Source: JABMRP01 sp964444795 | GTDB lineage: Bacteria; Planctomycetota; Planctomycetia; Pirellulales; Thermoguttaceae | DNA: 45,190 nucleotides | Assembly (NCBI GenBank): GCA_964444795.1 | Contig: CAYUIQ010000040.1 | Coordinates: forward strand, 1 to 45,190 | Reading direction: 5' to 3' | Shown: piece by piece, positions 24,678-33,330 of the stretch | Layout of the letters: every line of letters starts with the position of its first letter | Numbering within the stretch: position 1 is the first letter of the stretch | Notes under the pieces: model-generated | The model's input: only the letters and a program-made list of their open reading frames with translations | Told to the model about the DNA's origin: nothing | The model's database searches: none | Program-made: the position numbers and the translations under genes

Positions 24678-26417
24678 ATGAAACGCCTTATCCATGCGAC
24701 GACTCTATTGACTGCGGTGATGTTATCGACCGGATGCGGTTCGTCCGATGAGTCCGACGCGCCAGGGACGTCCTCCGGCGGCACGCCAAGTGCGCCACCG
24801 CCACCCGCTCCCTCCGCGCCGGAGCAGCCCGGCGCGAACGGCAAGCTGGATCCACATGCAGTCAACCGGGAACTCCTAGCCTTGCTCGACGAAACGGCCA
24901 CCCGATTGTCGGCCATTCGGGACGAGGCCTCGGCAAGAACCGTGGCACGGCAATACGTGTCGATCGAGCGGCGGAAGAAAGACGTGCTGGCGAAGCTGCA
25001 ACAACTGAAGAGAACACTCGGCCCCGCCGAAAACCAACGCTTGGCCAGTCAGTATGGCTCCGACCTGACAGCCCGAGGTCAGCGAGTGGCACAAGAGAGC
25101 CAGCGAGTGCAATCCATGCCCCAGGTGTGGCTGACTTTTCAAGAAGAATTGCAGGCGGCGATGGCCGAAGCTCCGCGTACACCGAGCCCGCCCCGTCCGA
25201 GTCAAAATCGCCCGCCGGGCAGCTTCTTGCCCAATGGGCAGCAATCGCTAGGCGATTTCGGTCAACCGATGATTCAGAAATTCGGGGCCAGCAACGTCGT
25301 ACGGCTGTCGATCAGCGGCCTGCCCGGCGACGTCGGGGCTTTTCTTCAGCAGAGACTCTCTGAAATTGCCAAACCGCAAATGTACGTCGCGGCGACGGGC
25401 CTGACACCGGAGACCGTGCGGATCGCCATTGCCCCGGTGGCCGACCTCCAGGCCGTCGCCTCGCAAATCGACTTTGGCACCGTGACCGATGTTGACACGG
25501 GGCAACGGATTGTCACGATTCGGGCCGATGCCTCCAAACTGCCCGAGCCGCTGGCCAAAGAGGTCTCCGATCCGGACGATCCCAACTTTTACCGGCAGAA
25601 TCTGATCGACCTGAAATCCTTCGACAAGCGTCGGGCCGAAAAGGCGCTCGACCGGTTGGCCAAGGTCGAGCCGGTCGAACTCCGCGAGGAAATCGCCGCG
25701 GCGATCGAACCGTTCCTTTCCGACCCCGAACCGAGGAATCGCCGGCGCGCCCTGCCCGCCATGGTCGTCTGGACAAGCGAAGACCCCGTCAAGCTGCTCA
25801 TCGACGCGATGGCCGACGAAGACACCTGGATGCGCCGCGATGTCCTGGAACTGCTGGCCGAACAAGACGATCCCCGCGTCTACCCGGCCATTGCCGGCAT
25901 GCTGGTCACCGATCGCCATCAGGCAATGTCCAGCCTCCTGAAGATCGGAACACCGGCCCAAAAAGCCGTCGCTGCGTACTTCACTCACGAAGAGGTCGAC
26001 GTGCGACGCGCGGCGCTGAACGTGGCCCTGAAGATTGCCGCCGAAGAGATCGTGCCGGAGTTGATCGCCGTGCTGTCGGATTCCGAAAAGGACCTTCGCC
26101 ACCGCGCTTTGGAGATACTGACACGCCTGAATGATCCGCGGGCCGTTGTCCCGGTTGCCGGATTGCTGCTGACCAAAGACGATCGCCACCGGGCCACCTC
26201 TTGCCTGCTGAAGATGGGGCCCGTGGTGGAAGAGACCGTGATTAAGGGCCTCAAGTACAACGATCCCGAGGTCGTTCAGGCGTGCTGCCAAATCTTGGAG
26301 GAGGTGGGAACCCGAAAGAGCTTGACCGAACTGAAGCGTCTGACGAAGAGCGACAATTTCTTCGTCTCCACTTCGGCGGAATCGGCAATGGAACAGATCT
26401 CCGATCGGGGGCAATAG
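24678..26417 (+). CDS. HEAT-repeat lipoprotein of the sigma/kinase operon
   Basis: About 579 residues. ATG 24678 has GGAGAG 7-8 nt upstream and gives a signal peptide ending in a lipobox-like STGC (Cys20); an ATG at 24648 overlapping the kinase stop is the alternative. A low-complexity Ser/Pro/Gly stretch follows. Residues about 55-150 are predicted coiled, rich in Arg, Glu and Gln (SIERRKKDVLAKLQQLKRTL). The last 250 residues are HEAT-like helical repeats, e.g. DEDTWMRRDVLELLAEQDDP, KAVAAYFTHEEVDVRRAALN and DSEKDLRHRALEILTRLNDP. HEAT arrays bind proteins; location outside the membrane beside a sensor kinase suggests a ligand-binding or scaffold partner for it. Confidence 0.85.
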   Translation: MKRLIHATTLLTAVMLSTGCGSSDESDAPGTSSGGTPSAPPPPAPSAPEQPGANGKLDPHAVNRELLALLDETATRLSAIRDEASARTVARQYVSIERRKKDVLAKLQQLKRTLGPAENQRLASQYGSDLTARGQRVAQESQRVQSMPQVWLTFQEELQAAMAEAPRTPSPPRPSQNRPPGSFLPNGQQSLGDFGQPMIQKFGASNVVRLSISGLPGDVGAFLQQRLSEIAKPQMYVAATGLTPETVRIAIAPVADLQAVASQIDFGTVTDVDTGQRIVTIRADASKLPEPLAKEVSDPDDPNFYRQNLIDLKSFDKRRAEKALDRLAKVEPVELREEIAAAIEPFLSDPEPRNRRRALPAMVVWTSEDPVKLLIDAMADEDTWMRRDVLELLAEQDDPRVYPAIAGMLVTDRHQAMSSLLKIGTPAQKAVAAYFTHEEVDVRRAALNVALKIAAEEIVPELIAVLSDSEKDLRHRALEILTRLNDPRAVVPVAGLLLTKDDRHRATSCLLKMGPVVEETVIKGLKYNDPEVVQACCQILEEVGTRKSLTELKRLTKSDNFFVSTSAESAMEQISDRGQ

Positions 26418-26422
26418 CCCGC

Positions 26423-27904
26423 TCACAAAGCCCGGCGGAATCTCTTGTTGCGCTTGCCGTAGACCGGCTTGGCCTCTGGAAACATGTCGTCCGCGGCGTC
26501 GGGGTCGCCCTCGGGTTTGGCAAAGGCGACGAAACCGGGAATCTCGTCACGGCGGAGTTGCTGGTTGATGCGCATCTCGATCCGGGTCAGCTCGTTGCCT
26601 TCCTCGGAGGTGACGAACGTGTAGGCAATGCCTTCGCGTCCCATGCGCCCGGTACGACCCACGCGGTGGACATAGTCGTCACAGAACTGGGGGATGTCGT
26701 AGTTGATGATGTGCGAGATGCTCGTCACGTCGATCCCCCGGCCCACCACGTCGGTGGCCACCAGATGTCGCACCCGGCCGGCGCGAAACTGTTCCATTAC
26801 CCGATCGCGCTGCCGCTGCTGCAAATCGCCGTGAATACAGGAAACCTCCTTGATATGCTTGCTCAACCGGCGGAAGATCTTATCGGTTCCCCGTTTGGTG
26901 CGGCAGAAAATGATCGCCTGCTTGGCGTCCTCGCGACGCAGCAGCGCGACCAGCAGGTCGAACTTTTTCTCCGGGTCGACGGTGAAATAGAGCTGATCGA
27001 TTGTTTCCACGGCGATCTGCTTCGGCGAGAAGTCCTGCTCGATGGGGTCCTGCATGTAACGCTTGGCCAGTCGCAGCACGGGCGGCGGCACCGTGGCGCT
27101 GAGCAGCAACGTCTGCCGCTTCTTCGGGCAGCGGCGGAGGATCTTCTCGATGTCCGGGCGGAAACCGATGTCCAACATGCGATCGGCCTCGTCGAGCACC
27201 ACGCAGTGGATATCCTCCAACCGTAACGTGCCGCGGCCGATGTGGTCGATGATCCGGCCCGGGGTGCCCACCACGACGTCGACACCGCGGCGTAACTTCT
27301 CCGATTGCGGGCGGATCGGTTTGCCGCCGTAGATGGCCGCGACTTCAAACTCGCGATTCTCGGCCAGCTTGACGAACTCGTTGCGCGATTGGACGGCCAA
27401 CTCGCGGGTCGGTACCAGCACCAGGGCGACCGGCGTCGTGCCTTCATCGATATCGTCGAGCATATCGAGGATGGGCAACACGTAAGCGGCCGTCTTTCCC
27501 GTGCCGGTTTGCGCCTGGCCGATCACATCTTTCCCCTCAAGCGCCGGGGGAATCAGCCCGGCCTGCACGGGCGTGGGATCGAGATACTCCGCGTCCTGCA
27601 GGGCTTCCAACGCGAGCTTCGAGAGTCCCAATCCCGAGAAGCCGCTCGGCTTGGCAACCTTCTTCTTCGGCCGGCTCGATTTGGCAGGGGGTGTTCCTTT
27701 GGCCGCGGGCGATTTTCCCTTGGCCGCCGGTGCTTTTTTCTCCGTCGGGGCAGCCGATTTCTTTCGGGTCTTCGATGGCGATGCCTTCCTGCGTTTGGGC
27801 GAACGTGATTTCTTCGCCTTGGGCGATGGCGATTTCTCCGCCTTCGCCGATGATGATTTTTCCGTCTTGGGCGACGGTGACTGTTTTCTTGCCTTCTTTG
27901 CCAC
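26423..27904 (-). CDS. DEAD-box RNA helicase with basic H1-like N-terminal tail
   Basis: 493 residues, GTG start. Residues 1-85 are almost only Lys, Ser, Pro and Ala in short repeats (KSPSPKAKKSRSPKRRK), like a histone H1 tail. The helicase core follows: Q-motif region, motif I AQTGTGKT (131-138), PTRELA, motif II VLDEAD, SAT, and C-terminal motifs VATDVVGRGIDV and HRVGRTGRMGR. It should unwind RNA duplexes in ribosome assembly or mRNA decay. It belongs to the RhlE/CsdA-like broad group; which one cannot be settled by eye. The stop is 5 nt from the end of the convergent HEAT lipoprotein gene. Confidence 0.93.
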   Translation of the reverse strand: MAKKARKQSPSPKTEKSSSAKAEKSPSPKAKKSRSPKRRKASPSKTRKKSAAPTEKKAPAAKGKSPAAKGTPPAKSSRPKKKVAKPSGFSGLGLSKLALEALQDAEYLDPTPVQAGLIPPALEGKDVIGQAQTGTGKTAAYVLPILDMLDDIDEGTTPVALVLVPTRELAVQSRNEFVKLAENREFEVAAIYGGKPIRPQSEKLRRGVDVVVGTPGRIIDHIGRGTLRLEDIHCVVLDEADRMLDIGFRPDIEKILRRCPKKRQTLLLSATVPPPVLRLAKRYMQDPIEQDFSPKQIAVETIDQLYFTVDPEKKFDLLVALLRREDAKQAIIFCRTKRGTDKIFRRLSKHIKEVSCIHGDLQQRQRDRVMEQFRAGRVRHLVATDVVGRGIDVTSISHIINYDIPQFCDDYVHRVGRTGRMGREGIAYTFVTSEEGNELTRIEMRINQQLRRDEIPGFVAFAKPEGDPDAADDMFPEAKPVYGKRNKRFRRAL

Positions 27905-27971
27905 GAGTTTTCAATTCCTACATGTATGGGGGGGGAGCCGGACCGATTGTCCAGCCGTGTCTGTGGGTTTA

Positions 27972-29177
27972 TCAGTTTGGGCGCTGGTTCTCGGCCCAGG
28001 CTTCGAGCATTTGATACTGCCTGACGAACCCGTGTTCTTTGACTCCGTGGGGACTCTTGAAGAAGCTGGCCAGGAAGGTCATCAACCCGGTCTCGCCGCG
28101 CCGCCGGGCCAAATCGGTCAGTCGAATCAGGTCCAGCACCAGGGGAGCCGCCAGCAACGAGTCGCACCCCTGCCAGATAAACTGAAAACACATCGGCGTG
28201 CCAAGAAACCCGGTGAAGTGGACGTGGTCCCAAGCCGTCTTCCAGTCACCCAGGCTCTTGATGTACTCGATCGAGACGAGCGAATCGGGCTCGTAGCCGA
28301 GAATCTTGCCCAGCAGTTGGTTCTTGCTCTGGACCTTGGCCTTCTTATTGACCGGGTCGTTGAGCACCTGACCGTCCATGTTGCCGAAGATGTTGTGGCC
28401 GACCCAACTCATCACGTCGAGATTTCGCTGACCGAACATCGGGGCCAGCGTGCTCTTGAGCAGGGTTTCGCCTGTCTTGCCGTCGCAACCGTAATGCCGG
28501 GTTTTGCGCAGCCGGGCCAGATCGTCGATCGCCGCCGGAGCCGAACCGAGCGACGGGGTGAAGTTGATATACGAAGCGCCGCAGTCCAACGCGGCGATGG
28601 CGTACAAGGAACTGGCCGGCAAGGGGCACTTGCGGGGACGATCCAGAAGCTTCTCCATCTCCACCCAAGTCGACGGAACCGTCGACACATCGGCCGCGGG
28701 CTCGGTTGACGCCACATTGACCACGATCAAGTGATCCAGGCGCTGGGATTTGGCAAACCGCTTCAAATCCCCACCGATCCGGTCGATCGCCTCGCGGGGC
28801 GACTCGCGGCGAGGCACCTCTGAACCGGCCAGGCTGGCGATCTTGCGGCCCACCTTGTGGATGGTCCCGTGACAAATCCGGCTGTCGATCCGATTCAGTT
28901 CGGCCCGGCATCGAGTGACAAGCGCCGGGTCGAAGGCGCGGCTCTCGGTGGCCAATCGCATGGCCTCGTCGACCAGAGCCACTTCGCGGATCTCGTGGCC
29001 ACCGACAATAAAATCTTTCCAGTCCGGAAGCTCCAGGTGGGAAAACTGGGGCAGATGGGTAACAAGTGCGGTCGTGCCAACCAACCCCTTCTTCAGAGCA
29101 GACAGACCAACCAATGTAGTGGCAGCCACCCCGCCTCGGGCACCAATTAACCAGATTCCAATGCGTGAGCGAGTCAT
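27972..29177 (-). CDS. Myo-inositol-1-phosphate synthase
   Basis: About 401 residues. It converts glucose 6-phosphate to inositol 1-phosphate with NAD, the first step to inositol lipids or compatible solutes. The N-terminal Rossmann motif is IGIWLIGARGGVAATTLVGL. Further family blocks are VVNVASTEPAAD, YINFTPSLGSAPAAI, DGKTGETLLKSTLAPMF, SWVGHNIFGNMDGQVLNDP and the C-terminal WDHVHFTGFLGTPMCFQFIW. ATG 29177 (MTRSRIGIW) is preferred over an earlier in-frame start at 29216. A Lys in GKTG/LLKS is expected at the active site. It is on the same strand as the helicase gene, 67 nt upstream of it, but a shared function is not obvious. Confidence 0.9.
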   Translation of the reverse strand: MTRSRIGIWLIGARGGVAATTLVGLSALKKGLVGTTALVTHLPQFSHLELPDWKDFIVGGHEIREVALVDEAMRLATESRAFDPALVTRCRAELNRIDSRICHGTIHKVGRKIASLAGSEVPRRESPREAIDRIGGDLKRFAKSQRLDHLIVVNVASTEPAADVSTVPSTWVEMEKLLDRPRKCPLPASSLYAIAALDCGASYINFTPSLGSAPAAIDDLARLRKTRHYGCDGKTGETLLKSTLAPMFGQRNLDVMSWVGHNIFGNMDGQVLNDPVNKKAKVQSKNQLLGKILGYEPDSLVSIEYIKSLGDWKTAWDHVHFTGFLGTPMCFQFIWQGCDSLLAAPLVLDLIRLTDLARRRGETGLMTFLASFFKSPHGVKEHGFVRQYQMLEAWAENQRPN

Positions 29178-29310
29178 TCGGTGCGGAATTCCTTCTGCAG
29201 ATGCCGTCGGAGCCACTTGGGAGTCGCCAGGAGACTACCTATGATTGTCCGGCGTGCGCGAAGGTGCGTCAACCGCTGTTGGCAAGTTACCCTACTTCTG
29301 GAGTGTCGTG

Positions 29311-29754
29311 ATGTCCGCCCCTGTTTCTCGTATCGTTAAGGCGCTGGAACCTTCCGCCACGATCGACATGGCCTGGATTACGCGCCGGCCCAGGTCGTGG
29401 TCTCCAACGGAGCCAAGCACGCGTTGCACAACGCCTTTACCGTACTGCTCAACCCGGGCGACGAGGTGATTATTCCCGCCCCGTATTAGGTCAGCTATGC
29501 CGAATTGGTCAAGCTGACCGGCGCGGTGCCGGTGATCGTGCAGACCAGTTTCCCCATCGTACGGCCCGGCTTGATGGATCGGACGATTCTAATCAACGGT
29601 GTGAGCAAAACCTACGCTCGACCAACAAAACGTCGCCACGGTCATGGGCTCCGCCTTCGGCACCGGCGGCTACTCCCGCATCTCGTTTGCTACCAGCATG
29701 GAGAATCTCGAAGCGGCGTTTGACGGGATCGAGAAGTTCATTGCTGGTGAGTGA
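29311..29754 (+). pseudogene. Decayed aspartate aminotransferase (class I)
   Basis: Remnant of a PLP-dependent aminotransferase of the AspC/AatA type. It starts with a good GGAG site and MSAPVSRIVKALEPSATIDM, then shifts frame into LDYAPAQVVVSNGAKHALHN followed by LNPGDEVIIPAPY. There a TAG replaces the Trp codon that normally follows (PAPYWVSY), then VSYAELVKLTGAVPVIVQT continues. After an internal deletion comes MDRTILINGVSKTYA, and finally GSAFGTGGYSRISFATSMEN and IEKFIAGE with a TGA stop. The intact family has about 395 residues; only about 145 codons remain, with at least three deletions, one frameshift and one nonsense codon. The catalytic Lys region after SKTYA is gone. Confidence 0.88.
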
Positions 29755-29909
29755 TGGGGCGGGTAGCGTGTGAATACTCGTGTTTGCGCGTGACTGTCCG
29801 TGTTAGCCCCGTCGCCTTCGAAGGGAGAAGCAACGGAAACCGGCCCGTTTGTCGAGCGTTATATCCGTGCGCTCGGAGCCGCCGCTTCCGTGCGTCTGCT
29901 GGCTCGGCG

Positions 29910-30572
29910 TCAGTGTATCATCTGGTAATCGACGCCTTGAGCCACCAGACTTCCTGTTCCGTGTAGCGGCGACCCCACCCATACACCGGCCCAATCCATT
30001 ACCAGCACATCCTGATCTGCGGACGTGAAAAACTGGTGGTCTGGCTCCCCGGCCACATAGTATCCGTTGAGCCAGAGCGGCTGCAACGTCGTGGTCAGGA
30101 CCTCATTCGGCGCCCGATCGGTGCGAAGTGCAACCAGATTGCCACATCCCATCACTGCCTCTTGCAGGCACAGCGTGGTAAGGAAATGGTCGAGTGACTC
30201 GCACACTACCACGAAACCCCGTTGCACAACATCCCACAAGTCCGCGGCATTCGAGTACACGGGTGGGTCGGGCTGACCGACTGGACAGCGGGCTGACCAG
30301 TTGCCCTGATTCTCCCAGGCGAACTCAATCATGCCGTCCGTCCTTTTGAGGCGGCTGAGAGGCATGAGTGCGTCTTGGGCGGCGAACGGCAGGCGCCAAC
30401 CGCTATCCGGTCCTGGCTCGATCTCGACCAGAGCACCCAACTCCCGATAGATTATTGCCAGTCCGCGCGGCAGGTCAGCCGGGATCAGCGCACTGTCCAG
30501 CGCCGGTTCATCGAGCCAGTGGCGGTGGAACCGTTTCAGGAAAGCTACAAGGTCCGCAATCGACTCAATCAC
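29910..30572 (-). CDS. Possible SUKH/SMI1-KNR4-like protein
   Basis: 220 residues, GTG start with GGA about 8 nt upstream. The pattern LPRGLAIIYRELGALVEIEP, then LMPLSRLKRTDGMIEFAWEN and QGNWSARC, and later VCESLDHFLTTLCLQEAV, resembles the SUKH fold (small domain reading a partner protein, often a toxin immunity protein). No toxin gene is visible next to it. A C-terminal part rich in aromatic residues (GYYVAGEPDHQFFTSADQ) is less typical. It lies between a pseudogene and a RhuM-family gene, an accessory-looking neighbourhood. The family call is tentative. Confidence 0.5.
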   Translation of the reverse strand: MIESIADLVAFLKRFHRHWLDEPALDSALIPADLPRGLAIIYRELGALVEIEPGPDSGWRLPFAAQDALMPLSRLKRTDGMIEFAWENQGNWSARCPVGQPDPPVYSNAADLWDVVQRGFVVVCESLDHFLTTLCLQEAVMGCGNLVALRTDRAPNEVLTTTLQPLWLNGYYVAGEPDHQFFTSADQDVLVMDWAGVWVGSPLHGTGSLVAQGVDYQMIH

Positions 30573-30849
30573 GCCGAGCTTCCTCTTCCGCCGAACTCAT
30601 TATTCCCCACAGAATCTTCGTTTTTCTGGGACGTTGGCCCAAGGAATGCTGGTAGTGTAGAGCCGTACTGCGGACGGAGTCAAGTATTTACGACGGTGTC
30701 GCGGGCAACCGGGCTAACTGTCAGGCTGATCCAGCATATTTCGCCCGTTGGCCACCAATGGCTATTGACGGTTCCCGAGTCATCTGGCAGTATACACATG
30801 TTTACATTTCGACCGGATTCGGACAGCAGGGCTTGCCGGAGAACCAAGG
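30573..30849. other. Divergent spacer before rhuM-like gene
   Basis: 277 bp, less GC-rich than its surroundings, with AT-rich patches such as TTATTCCCCACAGAATC and ACACATGTTTACATTT. It probably holds the promoters of both flanking genes. No clear repeat or operator was identified. Confidence 0.35.
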
Positions 30850-31956
30850 ATGACGGATCAACTGCCCGTGCCGGCCCCCAAGGGCGACTGCCAGTTCTAT
30901 CGGGGCGAAGATGGCCAAATGCGGCTGAGCGTCCTGTTCGAGGATCGGACTCTGTGGCTCGCGCAACGGCAGATTGCCGAGTTGTATGGAATCTCGGCGA
31001 AAACAGCCAATGAGCATCTGGTGAACATTTTTCGCGAGGGCGAATTGGATGCCGGGGCAACTGCCCGGAAATTCCGGATAGTTCAAACCGAGGGACGTCG
31101 CCAAGTCGAACGGAGCGTGGATCACTACAACCTCGAAGCCATTCTCGCCGTCGGCTATCGCGTGCGTAGCACCCGGGGGACGCAATTCCGCCAATGGGCC
31201 ACGGCCCGGTTGAGCGAGTATCTGATCAAAGGGTTTACGCTGGACGACGAGCGTCTGAAAGGCACGTCCGGGGTCGTCGACTATTTCGACGAGTTGCTCC
31301 AGCGCATCCGTGAAATCCGTGCCAGTGAGGCCAGGGTATATCAACGGATTCGCGAGATATTTTCGCTCGCCTGTGATTACACGGAAGGCGAACAACAGAC
31401 GCAGCTCTTCTTTGCGACCATGCAGAACAAAATGCACTTCGCCGCCAGCGGAATGACCGCCGCCGAGATCGTTCGACAGCGGGCCGATGCCGAAAAGGCC
31501 AACATGGGGTTGACCTCCTGGAAGGGAAGTCGCGCACTCAAACGCGACGTGGGCACGGCCAAAAACTATCTCGACGCCAAGGAAATTGACACGCTCAATC
31601 GGATTACCGTCATGTTCCTCGATCAGGCCGAGTTTCGGGCTCAGCGGCGGCAAGACATCTTCATACAAGACTGGGAAGCACATCTGGACAAGTTTCTTCT
31701 CGATACGGAACTCCCCGTCCTCAAAGGAATCGGTTCGGTCAGCCATGAAGAAGCGATCAACGTGGCACACCGACAATACGACGCTTTCGAGCAGCGCCGA
31801 CGCCTTAAAGACGAAACCGAGGCGGAGCGACAATACATGGACGACCTGCAAGCCTCGGCCAAGGCGCTCCAGTCCGAAAGAAAGAAGCCCGTGAAAAAGA
31901 AGAGCGGCAAGAAACAGCCCGCCAAAAGACGAACTCGCAAGAAATCCGGCGGGTAG
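30850..31956 (+). CDS. RhuM-family (virulence protein RhuM-like) protein
   Basis: 368 residues; ATG with GGAG 8 nt upstream. The N-terminal half follows the RhuM family: LFEDRTLWLAQRQIAELYG, ISAKTANEHLVNIFREGELD, FRIVQTEGRRQVERSVDHYN and LEAILAVGYRVRSTRGTQFR. The first of these looks like a helix-turn-helix. The middle is helical, and the last 30 residues are strongly basic (RKKPVKKKSGKKQPAKRRTR), suggesting nucleic acid binding. The family was named from Salmonella pathogenicity island 3; its biochemical role is unsettled. Homologues are often carried on mobile or defence-associated DNA, which fits the decayed gene next door. Confidence 0.83.
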   Translation: MTDQLPVPAPKGDCQFYRGEDGQMRLSVLFEDRTLWLAQRQIAELYGISAKTANEHLVNIFREGELDAGATARKFRIVQTEGRRQVERSVDHYNLEAILAVGYRVRSTRGTQFRQWATARLSEYLIKGFTLDDERLKGTSGVVDYFDELLQRIREIRASEARVYQRIREIFSLACDYTEGEQQTQLFFATMQNKMHFAASGMTAAEIVRQRADAEKANMGLTSWKGSRALKRDVGTAKNYLDAKEIDTLNRITVMFLDQAEFRAQRRQDIFIQDWEAHLDKFLLDTELPVLKGIGSVSHEEAINVAHRQYDAFEQRRRLKDETEAERQYMDDLQASAKALQSERKKPVKKKSGKKQPAKRRTRKKSGG

Positions 31957-31974
31957 CCGGTCTCACCCGTCCGG

Positions 31975-32721
31975 CTACTTATCCGTCGACAGCACCTGGC
32001 GCAACAGCGCCGAGAGATCGTCGTACGCCTTGCTGCTGGGCGGGCCGGGGGCGTATTGGAAGACGGCGTTTTGGGTCTTGCTGGACAGCGACACCAGCGT
32101 CGACGATACCGTCCCGTAATCTTCCTCGGCGATGATCACGCCGCGGCGGCCGGCCGAATCGGGCTTGCGCGAGAAAGTTCGGCTGGCCACGGCCAGGAAC
32201 GCGACGGCCGAATCGAGCTTCTGCAGCGTGAGCAACCGGCGGACGAAGGCCTGCCGCGGGTCGTTCGGGTTGTTGATCTGCCCGTTGGTCAGCAGGTGAA
32301 GGCCGGGCTGTAGCTCGACCACCTCGACGCGCTCGCCGCCGTAGACGACCGCCGCATAGTCGGGGTCGGCACAGACGTAGTTGGCCCCCGCGTATCGACC
32401 CGTCGCCAACTCGGTGGCGGCATGTTCCACCGCCGAGGCGGCATCGACGAACGTCAGCAGTTCGCGGCAGAGCACCCCTCGGGAACGGGCTTTCGGCGGC
32501 CCGATGACGTCGGAACGGTTAGTCACCGTGGCAAACAGCCCGTGCTGATTCACTCCCAGCCAGGTTCCTCCCGCCTTGCGATCGATGCCGCATACCGACC
32601 GTGGTTTGCCCGACTGAATGCGGGGGACCTGCGTCGGCCGGTCGAAAAGCTCCTCGCGATTGTGAGCAACCAAAATGGGAGCATTGTCCACGCAACGGTA
32701 TTGGAACGCCAGCAAACACAT
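31975..32721 (-). CDS. NRDE-family protein (TANGO2-like)
   Basis: 248 residues from ATG 32721 (MCLLAFQYRC); the frame is open 31 codons further. The family signature is VAHNREELFDRPT, followed by GGTWLGVNQHGLFATVTNR and RGVLCRELL. The Cys directly after Met1 suits an N-terminal-nucleophile-like fold. Family members are cytosolic and of uncertain function, with links to haem or acyl handling proposed for eukaryotic TANGO2. It stands divergent from fabH and convergent with the RhuM-like gene (18 nt apart). Confidence 0.85.
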   Translation of the reverse strand: MCLLAFQYRCVDNAPILVAHNREELFDRPTQVPRIQSGKPRSVCGIDRKAGGTWLGVNQHGLFATVTNRSDVIGPPKARSRGVLCRELLTFVDAASAVEHAATELATGRYAGANYVCADPDYAAVVYGGERVEVVELQPGLHLLTNGQINNPNDPRQAFVRRLLTLQKLDSAVAFLAVASRTFSRKPDSAGRRGVIIAEEDYGTVSSTLVSLSSKTQNAVFQYAPGPPSSKAYDDLSALLRQVLSTDK

Positions 32722-33330
32722 GGGGTCAACCGATTGGGGGGGGGAACGAAACACTTGGCCGAGGCGCCACGCGCGCCTCTGATGATGCTGCGCCGGGCTG
32801 GCGATCCTCTCCAAGAGGGAGCCGCGCCCAAAGCGACGAACTCAATACACTCCGCACGCCCACCGTGGCAAAACCATTACTGTACCGCTTTGCGAGCGCG
32901 CACGACACCCCCCGATAGGATTGATTCCGTCTAACCTGCATGGGCCAAGTCACTTTTTCCCGGATTTTCCGCGTCGGGCAGCCCGTGACGGCTTGTTCGG
33001 GCAGTGTCGACACGCTAACAGCGGTTGAAAAGGTGTGAAACAGGTGGAAACGGATACTGGTGGGCCAGGGCCACCCTACCGCTGCACGAAGCGGTCGAGA
33101 CCTCACCCTTTTGGCTCCCGGGCACAATCGGGACTTGAGAATTCCTCGACAAAGACGTAGGGTTATATGTTTCCTCCGCAGGTTGCTTCGCGGTTATGGT
33201 ATCCGCGCACTCCTCCACTTTCCGTGTGACGGTCGTTGACCGAACCCAGATGACCCCCGAACCAATGACCCCCGAACCGGCGCCGACCGAGAAGATCCTG
33301 CCGACGAAGCGTTCCCGCCTTGGCACCCTC
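32722..33330. other. Divergent spacer between NRDE gene and fabH-like gene
   Basis: 609 bp. It contains GGTGGGCCAGGGCCACCCTACC near 33059-33080, an imperfect hairpin of the dispersed type. The last 135 bp are an in-frame upward extension of the fabH frame that includes a short direct repeat (ATGACCCCCGAACC twice). No recognised gene and no convincing promoter hexamers were found. Confidence 0.35.

Noticed and set aside
33196..33330. N-terminal extension of FabH as a functional domain
   Set aside because: Low-complexity, contains a short direct repeat and has no match to the ketosynthase fold; the normal start at 33331 gives the expected length.
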